Shown in pieces: positions 55,948 to 63,137 of a DNA stretch of 64,000 nucleotides (positions are counted from its first letter, which is position 1; every line of letters starts with the position of its first letter). The DNA is from Mesomycoplasma ovipneumoniae (GTDB lineage: Bacteria > Bacillota_I > Bacilli_A > Mycoplasmatales > Metamycoplasmataceae). The translations under genes were made by a program, and so were the position numbers. Location of the stretch: positions 1-64,000 of the forward strand of contig NZ_CP142136.1 in assembly GCF_035918255.1 (NCBI RefSeq), in the 5' to 3' direction. The notes beneath the pieces were generated by a model, which did no database searches, was not told the origin of the DNA, and saw only the letters and a list, made by a program, of their open reading frames with translations.

Positions 55948-56090
55948 TAAATTACTAATAAAATTGTAATTAACTTTTACCAAAAAAACTTAAAAAATTG
56001 CCTAAAACCGGATGCTTTTTTGAAATTACCTTATCAAACTGGGAAACTCAGGAAAATCTTAATTTTTATTATTTTAAAATTAACCTTTTG

Positions 56091-56107
56091 AAAAAAAAAA
56101 AAAAAAA
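56091..56107 (+). repeat. Poly-A tract, 17 nt
   Basis: A17 in relic 2, followed by TTGGTC (-35-like), a 16-nt spacer and TGTTATAAT (TATAAT at 56133-56138), then a leader with GGGAGGAA before ATGTTTTTGGCACAATAA. It is a complete expression module without its gene. Confidence 0.6.
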
Positions 56108-56589
56108 TGCTTGGTCTAAGAAAAAATTATGTTATAATAACATTCACTTAAGAATAAATTAATAAATTTGATATTGAATTAGGGAGGAATAAGTTATGTT
56201 TTTGGCACAATAAACTCAGATAATGCCATTTTTTCCATTATGGCTTTAAATATTAATGGAATGCCTTAAATTTAACCGTTTAGAAATCTATAAATTTAAG
56301 CCTTTTTTATTGTTCTTTCAAAACTTCATATATTTTTTTAGGCTCAATGTAAATAAAAATGAGTTTTCTTTTTACATTGAGTTTAAATAGTAGTTGTATT
56401 TTTTTGTTAGATTTTAAATTTAGTGTTTTTGGTTTGATAGTTATTTTTCTTGAGTTTGCCAAAAAAGTTAAAAAAGCGCCTAAAACTAAACTCAAACAAA
56501 AAAGCCAACACCTTAGTGTTAATTTTTTTTGTCCTGGTTTAAACCAGACACTTTTTTAAGATTATCTCATCAAACTGAGAAAACCCGGG

Positions 56590-56656
56590 ACTATTTTTCT
56601 TTTTCCAAATATAGATTATTTTGTTTATAAAACAATCTATATTTGGAATTTTCTGT
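56590..56656 (+). repeat. Right copy of long target duplication
   Basis: Pairs with 55492-55558. It covers the clpB stop codon and about its last 20 codons. Confidence 0.8.
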
Positions 56657-58666
56657 TATTTCTTTTGTAACTATTTTTTGAGCAATAAAACTTTCTATAT
56701 TTTTTTTGATAAATCTTTTGATAGGACGAGCGCCAAAATTTTTATCATAACCAGAGTGAATAATTCAGTCAATAACAGAATCATTAAAATCTATCTCAAA
56801 ATTATTTTCTAACAATCTTTGTTTGAAAATATCAAGTTCTAAGTTGATAATTTCAGAAATTACCTCGTGATTTAAAGGGTTAAAGACAATAATTTCATCA
56901 ATTCTATTAATAAATTCAGGTTTTAAATATAGTAATAATTCATTTTTGATATTAGATTCGTCAATTTTTTTACCCTCAAGAATTTTATTAGCGCCAATAT
57001 TTGAAGTTAAAATAATAATTGTGTTGCGAAAATTTACTTTTACAGATTTGCTATCAACAAGCTCGCCGTTATCAAGAATTTGTAAAAAAATATTAATAAC
57101 TTCAGGATGAGCCTTTTCAATTTCATCAACTAGAACAATTGAATATGGATTTTGTCTAATTTTGTTAGTTAAAATTCCGCCTTGTTCAAAACCAATATAA
57201 CCCGGAGGCGCCCCGATTAGCTTAGAAACGCTATGTTTTTCCATATATTCTGACATATCAAGGCGAATAATTTGATTTTTATTGTCAAATAAATTTTGGG
57301 CAAGCGCACGGGCAACTTCAGTTTTTCCAACTCCAGTAGGACCTACAAACAAAAAGGACGCAATTGGTCTTTGTTCATCATTAATTTTTGCCTTAAATCT
57401 TAAAATGGCCTCTGAAACTGATTTTAAAGCTTGATTTTGTCCTTTAATGACTTTTTTAAGATTTTCTTCTAAATTAATATATTTTTGACTTTCGGATTCT
57501 AAAAGTTTGCCAATTGGAATTTTAGTTCAATTTGAGACAACTTTTGCAATATGATTTTCATCAAGAACGTTCGAAAATTCAGTCTGTTTTTCCTTTAAAT
57601 TTTGTAATTCTTCCATAATTTTAGGAATTCTTACATACTTTATTTGCGAAGCGCCCTGATAATCGCCTTGGTCCATTAGTGTGTTTTGCTTGTGTTTCAA
57701 TTCTTCAATTTTTGTTGACAAATTTGCAATTTTTGAAGCTAAATTACGCGAGTCGTTTCATTCCTTTTGCATTTGGTCAACCTGATTTTCAACCTCAATT
57801 ATTTGTTTTTTGAGATCTTCATTGTCCGAATTTGTCGAATTAATTTCCATCATTTTCAAATTAATTAATTCGCGCTTTGCTTTTTCTAGTTTTTCTGGTT
57901 GGTAATTAATTTCAACTTTTAAAGAAGCGGCCGCTTCATCGACCAAGTCAATGGCTTTATCGGGCAAAAAACGATCAAAAATATATCTGTTTGCCATTTT
58001 TGCAGCAAAAATCAAAGCTGAGTCAAGAATTTTCACCTGGTGAAAATTTTCAAATCGCTCCTTAATTCCGCGCAAAATATTGATTGTATCAACAACTGAA
58101 GGCTCTGAAACCTCAACTTTTTGCATTCTTCGTTCGAGAGCTCCATCTTTTTCGATATAAAGTCGATACTCAGAATTTGTTGTTGCGCCAATTAATTTAA
58201 TTCCACCTCGAGCCATTATTGGTTTTAAAATATTAGCAAAATCCATTGAATCAGATCCAGATGAACCTGTTCCAATTAATAAGTGAATTTCGTCAATAAA
58301 AATAATAAGTTCATCAGATTTTTGTTCAATTTCAGTTAAAATTGCCTTAATTCTTCGCTCAAATTCACCTTTATATGAGGCGCCAGCAAGAATACTTGTA
58401 AGGTCAAGTTCAAAAATTTGCTTATTTTTTAAATTATCAGGAACTTGTCCTGCAATTATTTTTAGCGCCATTCCTTCAACAATTGCTGTTTTTCCAACAC
58501 CGGGATCGCCGACTAGAACGGGATTATTTTTTGTCTTTCTTGACAAAATTTTTATAATTCTTCTAATTTCAGAATCTCGCCCAATTACAGGCTCGATTTT
58601 ATTTTCTTTTGCTAATTTAGTTAAATTTCTTGCATATTTTTCAAGATTTTCGAGTTTAATTTCCAT
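56591..58666 (-). CDS. clpB: ATP-dependent chaperone ClpB (N-domain-less)
   Basis: 691 aa. Starts directly at NBD1 (Walker A GDPGVGKT at residues 53-60, Walker B IIFIDEIHLL), then the coiled-coil M domain, then NBD2 (GPTGVGKT at 442-449, IVLVDEIEKAHPEV, ILTSNIGA). It lacks the N-terminal Clp_N domain of the full-length form, as usual in mycoplasmas. With DnaK/GrpE it disaggregates proteins. Shine-Dalgarno AAGGAAG. The 3' end lies inside the duplicated repeat. Regulated by CIRCE upstream. Confidence 0.95.
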
Positions 58667-58710
58667 TTTTTCTTCCTTATTTTTATTTTTTTTACATTAA
58701 TGCAAAAACA

Positions 58711-58716
58711 ATTATA
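58711..58716 (-). promoter_or_regulatory. -10 box of clpB
   Basis: TATAAT on the minus strand, 44 nt before the clpB ATG. CIRCE lies just upstream over the -35 zone. Confidence 0.65.
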
Positions 58717-58724
58717 ACATATTT

Positions 58725-58751
58725 TTGTCACTCGTGGCAATAAAGTGCCAA
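58725..58751 (-). promoter_or_regulatory. CIRCE operator (HrcA binding site) of clpB
   Basis: On the minus strand TTGGCACTT-N9-GAGTGACAA, against the consensus TTAGCACTC-N9-GAGTGCTAA: 14 of 18 match with the exact 9-bp spacer. Position next to the -10 allows repression by HrcA (11018-12025). Confidence 0.8.
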
Positions 58752-58811
58752 ATTTTTTTTATTTAAAGTAGAAACTTAAAAAATAACACTATTATTTTGG
58801 CTAATTTATGT

Positions 58812-58817
58812 TATAAT
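58812..58817 (+). promoter_or_regulatory. Extended -10 of tpiA (near-leaderless)
   Basis: TGTTATAAT; the hexamer ends 13 nt before the tpiA ATG and no Shine-Dalgarno is present. Confidence 0.6.
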
Positions 58818-58830
58818 TTTTACTTATATC

Positions 58831-59643
58831 ATGAAAAAAATTGTTATCGGGAATTGAAAAATGAATCAAATCAGAAAGGAATTTTATGATTTCCTTTTTG
58901 AATTTGACACGCTTTTTAACAAAAATCCAGAAAAAGTCGCTAAAACAATGGAGTTTGCGATTGCCCCACCTTTTACTTTATTAAGTGAAATTTCTAAATC
59001 TCAGGTTAAAACATTAAAAATAGCCGCTCAAAACGTTAGCCAGTTTGAATCTGGAGCTTACACAGGCGAAATTAGCGCTAAAATGTTAAAAGATTTAGGC
59101 GTTAGTCACATAATAATTGGTCATTCTGAGCGAAGAATGTTTTTTAATGAAACTGATGAAGTTTTAGCTCAAAAAATTTGACAAGCACAAAAATACAGCA
59201 TAACTCCCGTATTTTGTGTCGGGGAAACATTAGAACAATATGAAAATAAATTAACTAAAAAAGTTATAATTTCACAAATAAATGTCGTAAAACACGTGCT
59301 AAATTTCGAAAAAGCGATAATAGCTTATGAACCAATTTGAGCAATTGGAACCGGCAAAACAGCATCTGCTACAATCGCCAATGAAATTTCATCCTTAATT
59401 AAAGAAGAATTTGGCAAAAATGTTAGAGTTATTTACGGAGGTTCTGTTAACTCACAAAATTATGCAGATTTTTTAAATTCAAAACTTATTGATGGTATAC
59501 TTGTTGGTGGCGCATCATTAGATCCTAAACAATTTTATAAAATGGTAAAATTTTCTGATGCATGCGCAACAGATCCACTAAATTCTGGCATATTAGAGGA
59601 CGACAATCATTGTGGATGCGGTGATATCGATCTAGATGAATAA
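58831..59643 (+). CDS. tpiA: Triosephosphate isomerase with Cys/Asp-rich C-terminal tail
   Basis: 270 aa. Hallmarks: VIGNWKMN (Lys10), IIGHSERR (catalytic His), [14 protein letters not shown] (catalytic Glu), [10 protein letters not shown] and [11 protein letters not shown]. It interconverts DHAP and GAP. After the last barrel helix there is an additional tail of about 25 residues with three Cys and many acidic residues ([12 protein letters not shown]), not part of the usual fold of about 245-250 residues. UGA Trp at residue 9. Confidence 0.95.
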
Positions 59644-59743
59644 TTTGCCTGATTTATTAGTTAAATTTATGCTTGGTTTTAATAGTTTCGCGAATTATTG
59701 CTAGGTTTAAATTGTATTTATTTATTTTTTTAAAGGAATTAAA

Positions 59744-60010
59744 ATGATTTCAAAAGCGAAAAAACAAGAATTAATTTTAAAATTTGGAAAAAACGCCAAA
59801 AACACTGGTGATACAGCCGTTCAAATTGCAATATTAACTGAGGATATTGAAAAATTAAAAGTTCATTTTGAAAAAAATAAGAAGGACAAACACTCAATGC
59901 GAGGTTTTATTGCAAAGGTTAATAAACGTAAAAAATTACTTTCTTATTTAAAACAAAAAAGTTTTGAAACTTACAAAGAGACAATCGAAGCTTTAAATAT
60001 ACGTAAATAA
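59744..60010 (+). CDS. rpsO: 30S ribosomal protein S15
   Basis: 88 aa, standard length. Signature [20 protein letters not shown] and [17 protein letters not shown]. It binds 16S rRNA helices 20-22 early in 30S assembly. Shine-Dalgarno AAAGGAAT. Confidence 0.96.
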   Translation: MISKAKKQELILKFGKNAKNTGDTAVQIAILTEDIEKLKVHFEKNKKDKHSMRGFIAKVNKRKKLLSYLKQKSFETYKETIEALNIRK

Positions 60011-60046
60011 TTTTAAATTTTTATACCAAGTATTTTTAAAGTATGG

Positions 60047-60052
60047 TATAAT
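60047..60052 (+). promoter_or_regulatory. Extended -10 of rnpB
   Basis: TGGTATAAT, ending 8 nt before the RNase P RNA 5' end. Confidence 0.7.
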
Positions 60053-60060
60053 TTAATTTT

Positions 60061-60410
60061 GCACAAGTCAACCGCTGGTATTTTTAAATTTTTAATTTAA
60101 AAAAACTTGAGGAAAGTCCGCGCTAGCACTACCTGTGATGGTAGTAGTGTTCATGTTGGATCTAAAAAATCCAAGCCTAGACGACAAGTGCCACAGAGAC
60201 GAGTTTATTTGTTACTCTAAATTTTTCATAATCATTGTTCACTCCTAATAATAAAAAATCCTAACAAATAAAGTGAAACGCGGTAAACTCCATGAGCTAG
60301 AAACCTAAATTTTGGTAGGGGAATCCAATTTGGGAAACGAACTTAAATTGGAAGGTTTTAATAAAACCTAGATAAATGGTTGACTGATACAGAACGCGGC
60401 TTATTAGTGC
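60061..60410 (+). ncRNA. rnpB: RNase P RNA (type B)
   Basis: About 350 nt. Conserved cores: GAGGAAAGTCCGCGCTAGCAC (P4 5' strand), CCACAGAGACGAG, GTGAAACGCGGTAAACTCC, and the 3' ACAGAACGCGGCTTAT that closes P4. P1 pairs GCAC...CCGC at the 5' end with GCGG...GTGC at the 3' end. It is the catalytic RNA for tRNA 5'-end maturation. Confidence 0.96.
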
Positions 60411-60439
60411 AAAAAACAGCGAAAAATCGCTGTTTTTTT
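60411..60439 (+). terminator. Terminator after rnpB
   Basis: Stem AAAAAACAGCGA / TCGCTGTTTTTT with an AAAA loop, followed by T. The next 150 nt (60440-60590) hold nothing recognisable. Confidence 0.9.
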
Positions 60440-60591
60440 ATTTAAATGCACACTTTTTTTAATTTTTTGGTCATTATTGTTTAGACTTCTAAAATCTTAT
60501 TTATCATAAAATAAATCTGCAAATCAGCCAAAATCATGATTTTAAAAATATATAAATCTTACTGATTTTTGGGTTTTTAATGATTTTATGG

Positions 60592-60597
60592 TAAAAT
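60592..60597 (+). promoter_or_regulatory. Extended -10 of the 49-codon ORF/small RNA
   Basis: TGGTAAAAT, 32 nt before the ATG; a GGAGG Shine-Dalgarno lies between. Confidence 0.5.
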
Positions 60598-60629
60598 TAA
60601 ATGGTAAAAATTTATGGAGGTTAAAAACA

Positions 60630-60779
60630 ATGAGATCGAGGAACATCTTAAATAGATCGAGGAACATCTTAAATTGAGTTAAAATTAAACTTTTAAATTG
60701 ATGGTCTTCAGTGGTCAAAGTTGACGAAGTTGTTGTTTTATTTATAAAAATTTTACATCTTGTCGTAGTTGATCACTAA
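60630..60779 (+). CDS. 49-codon ORF with 21-bp tandem repeat; alternatively a small RNA
   Basis: Own promoter, GGAGG Shine-Dalgarno and downstream hairpin terminator bracket this unit. The ORF begins MRSRNILN then RSRNILN: an exact 21-bp tandem repeat (60633-60653, 60654-60674). It contains three Trp (two as UGA) and a hydrophobic end. The DNA of the second half forms a long imperfect inverted repeat (AGTGGTCAA near 60710 with TTGATCACT near 60769), so a structured RNA is equally possible. Not recognised as SecE or any known small RNA. Confidence 0.45.
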
Positions 60780-60784
60780 TTTAG

Positions 60785-60812
60785 AGAAAAAAGCCACATG
60801 TTGTGGTTTTTT
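60785..60812 (+). terminator. Terminator after the 49-codon unit
   Basis: AAAAAAGCCACA-TGT-TGTGGTTTTTT hairpin with one bulged G. Confidence 0.75.
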
Positions 60813-60847
60813 AGTCCAAAAAAGTTTTTTAATAAATAATTTTGTGG

Positions 60848-60893
60848 TATAATTTTAAATAAATTTTGTGGAAGGTTTAAAACCGTTAACCAC
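60848..60893 (+). promoter_or_regulatory. rplKA promoter and leader hairpin
   Basis: TGGTATAAT (-10 at 60848-60853), then a two-part stem in the leader: GTGG(60868)/CCAC(60893) outside GGTT/AACC. It could be an autoregulatory L1-type site; this is inference. Confidence 0.5.
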
Positions 60894-60926
60894 TAAGAGA
60901 ACTAAAAAAATAAAAGGATGCTCGAA

Positions 60927-61370
60927 ATGGTAAAAAAAAATGTAGTTAGAGTTGCAAAATTGCAATTCAATGCCGGTCAAGCAAAACCTGGACCAGCTCT
61001 TGCAGGTCTTGGTATTGTAATGCCTGAGTTTACAAGAAAATTTAACGATGAAACAAAAAATCGTGGAAGCGAACCAGTTCCTGTAAAAATTACTGTTTTT
61101 AAAGATAAAAGTTTTGAATTTCAGTTATTTACAAGCCCAACTTCTTATAAAATTAAACAAGCTGCAAAAATCGAATCTGGATCTAAAAAATCTAAAGCTG
61201 AAAAAGTAGCTAAAATTACTCTTGAGCAACTTAAAGAAATTGCAGAATATAAATTACCAGATTTAAATACTGATAATATCGAAAAAGCAATTCTTACAGT
61301 TTATGGAACCGCCAAACAAATGGGCGTTGAAGTTGAAGGTATCGAAGAATTTCTACAAGGAGTTAAATAA
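60927..61370 (+). CDS. rplK: 50S ribosomal protein L11
   Basis: 147 aa from ATG 60927, chosen over ATG 60918 because AAAGGA lies 8 nt upstream of it. Family motifs KLQFNAGQAKPGPALAGLGI and VPVKITVFKDKSFEF. It forms the GTPase-associated stalk base. Overlaps rplA by one base (TAATG). Confidence 0.96.
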   Translation: MVKKNVVRVAKLQFNAGQAKPGPALAGLGIVMPEFTRKFNDETKNRGSEPVPVKITVFKDKSFEFQLFTSPTSYKIKQAAKIESGSKKSKAEKVAKITLEQLKEIAEYKLPDLNTDNIEKAILTVYGTAKQMGVEVEGIEEFLQGVK

Positions 61371-62065
61371 TGAAAAAAATTTCACGTAAATTAGCTCAGT
61401 CTCGTGAATTAGTTGATAAAAATCATTATTATTCACTTGAAGAAGCAATGGAATTGGTTAAAAAAACATCTTATACTAAATTTTCTGGCTCTGTTGATTT
61501 AGCTATTCGACTTAATTTGGATACTCGAAAAGCTGACCAACAATTAAGAGGTTCTGTTGTTTTACCTTATGGAACCGGAAAATCTGTGCGTGTGCTTGTT
61601 GCAACTGATTCTTCAGAGGTAGCAACTAAAGCCAAAGAAGCAGGCGCTGATTTAATTTATTCAACAGCTGAACTTGAACAAAATTTAAAAATTGATAATT
61701 TTGATTTTGATGTTATTGTTGTTGAACCTAAATTAATGCCAGTTTTAGGTAGATACGGGAAAAAATTAGGTCCAAAAGGGCTTATGCCTAACCCAAAAAC
61801 AGGTACAGTTACTCCAACACCGGAAAAAGCTGTTGCTGAAATTAAAAAAGGTAAAGCAAATTATCGCGCTGATAAATACGGAATTATTCACTCATTAATT
61901 GGAAAAACCAACATGGAAGCCGATCATTTAGTCCAAAATGCTAAAACCCTTTTACAATTAATTCGTAAATTGAAACCAAATTCAGTTAAAGGAAACTATT
62001 TTAAAAATTTAACAGTTTCTGCTTCTATGGGTCCTTCTATTAAAATTCGCTTCGACAATTTATAA
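61370..62065 (+). CDS. rplA: 50S ribosomal protein L1
   Basis: 231 aa. Motifs: VLPYGTGKSVRVLV, PKLMPVLGRYGKKLGPKGLMPNPKTGTVT, and GKANYRADKYGIIH. It forms the L1 stalk and in many bacteria represses its own operon. Translationally coupled to rplK. Confidence 0.97.
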   Translation: MKKISRKLAQSRELVDKNHYYSLEEAMELVKKTSYTKFSGSVDLAIRLNLDTRKADQQLRGSVVLPYGTGKSVRVLVATDSSEVATKAKEAGADLIYSTAELEQNLKIDNFDFDVIVVEPKLMPVLGRYGKKLGPKGLMPNPKTGTVTPTPEKAVAEIKKGKANYRADKYGIIHSLIGKTNMEADHLVQNAKTLLQLIRKLKPNSVKGNYFKNLTVSASMGPSIKIRFDNL

Positions 62066-62085
62066 TAAAAAATAACCTGTAAAAT

Positions 62086-62117
62086 AAAAAAACCCTTTAA
62101 ATTTAAGGGTTTTTTTA
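62086..62117. terminator. Bidirectional terminator between rplA and rpsT
   Basis: AAAAAAACCCTT ... AAGGGTTTTTTT, with A-run and T-run on both sides, serving the convergent genes. Confidence 0.85.
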
Positions 62118-62167
62118 TTTTTAACTTCGAAAAAATTTCAAAATTTATTATTAAAATAAGAAAGAGA

Positions 62168-62440
62168 TTAAACTGTTGTTTTTTGATGTTTATTAACAAA
62201 CAAATGAAGTCTAGAAATTTTTCGTGATGCTTTTCCTTTGTGAAAAACACCTTTTGATTTTGCTTTTGCAATTTCTTTGTGAGCTTTTGCAACTAATTCA
62301 TTTTGATTTTCTGCGTGACTTGTAACAGCTATTTTAGCTTTTTTGATTGCTGTTTTTACACGAGATTTAATTGCATTATTTCTTGCTCTTGCTTTTTGCA
62401 TTTTGGTGATTGATTTAATTTTGGATTTTATATTTGCCAT
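62168..62440 (-). CDS. rpsT: 30S ribosomal protein S20
   Basis: 90 aa, strongly basic. Begins MANIKSKIKSITKMQKARAR, contains NNAIKSRVKTAIKKAK and KGVFHKGKASRKISRL. It binds 16S rRNA. Convergent with rplKA. Confidence 0.95.
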   Translation of the reverse strand: MANIKSKIKSITKMQKARARNNAIKSRVKTAIKKAKIAVTSHAENQNELVAKAHKEIAKAKSKGVFHKGKASRKISRLHLFVNKHQKTTV

Positions 62441-62584
62441 TTTTTTCCTATATTTATATATAATAGTTTATTTCAGACCTTTAAAAAACGGTACTAAAAA
62501 TTATACCATAAAAATATGTTATTTATATCTAAAAAATGAATTTTTAATCTCTAGACTTAATAAAAAAATTTAAAATCAATAACA

Positions 62585-63040
62585 CTAATATTCAACTTTA
62601 AAAATTAATTTTCTAACTACACCAATTTGTCCAGTATATTTTGGCAAATGAGCATCGCCAGGTAGAAAAATTAAAAATTCCCCTTTTAACGGTCTAATTA
62701 AATTTCGGGTCGAATCTTTTTTATAAAGAGCTACATCATTTTCTTCAGAATAATCTGTTACTTTATTGACTAATTTCTCTGAAAAATCAAAGAAATATTG
62801 TTCTTTTTCGTCAATTACTATATGAACATCTGCGTATCGTTTGTGATATTCATATAGAGCGTTTGTATCGTCGAAACTTTCAACATCAACATGTAATACA
62901 AAAATTCTGTCTCCATCAATTAGAGTTTTGCCTAGTGGCAATTTTTCTAGGTCATTTTCTTTTAGAAAAATTGCTAATTTTGCAAAATTTTCATTTAAAC
63001 AACTATATTTGCTAAAATTTTCTAATTTGTCATAAATCAT
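62585..63040 (-). CDS. YhcH/YjgK/YiaL family protein
   Basis: 151 aa, beta-rich DUF386 fold: RIFVLHVDVESFD, YHKRYADVHIVIDEKEQYFF, LIFLPGDAHLPKYTG with the metal-binding His. Family members include the N-acetylneuraminate anomerase NanQ and biofilm-linked YhcH proteins. No sialic acid genes are adjacent in the window, so the substrate is open. Confidence 0.85.
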   Translation of the reverse strand: MIYDKLENFSKYSCLNENFAKLAIFLKENDLEKLPLGKTLIDGDRIFVLHVDVESFDDTNALYEYHKRYADVHIVIDEKEQYFFDFSEKLVNKVTDYSEENDVALYKKDSTRNLIRPLKGEFLIFLPGDAHLPKYTGQIGVVRKLIFKVEY

Positions 63041-63137
63041 TTTCCACCCCTCTTTTATTTATATTTTTCTTAAATTATAGCAAAAAAATTGATCTAAAAA
63101 AGAATAAATTTCAAATTAAACGTTTTAAGTTAAAAAA

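Larger units (their letters stand above)
55658..56052. mobile_element. Inner 395-bp MITE-like element nested in relic 2
   Basis: Starts CCCGAGTTTCCCAGTTTTAA and ends with the complement of CCTGAGTTTCCCAGTTTGAT. Flanked by exact 13-bp direct repeats AAAATCTTAATTT (55645-55657 and 56053-56065). In relic 1 the same host sequence is uninterrupted (AAAATCTTAATTTTTATTA at about 39892-39910), which proves the insertion. It contains a 44-codon ORF with its own promoter. Confidence 0.75.
55559..56589. mobile_element. Decayed mobile element (relic 2, outer)
   Basis: Left terminal repeat CCTGAGTTTCCCAGTTTGAT at 55559-55578; right end ATCAAACTGAGAAAACCCGGG-type at 56569-56589, whose complement CCCGGGTTTTCTCAGTTTGA matches it imperfectly. 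Both ends abut the 58-67 bp direct repeats. Internal modules match relic 1 (39805-42509). No transposase gene. Long direct repeats suggest an IS1634-type (IS4-superfamily) element that has lost its core. Confidence 0.7.

Noticed and set aside
60630..60779. SecE
   Set aside because: Position before rplK and size suggested SecE, but the typical SecE core (WP near the TM segment) is missing.
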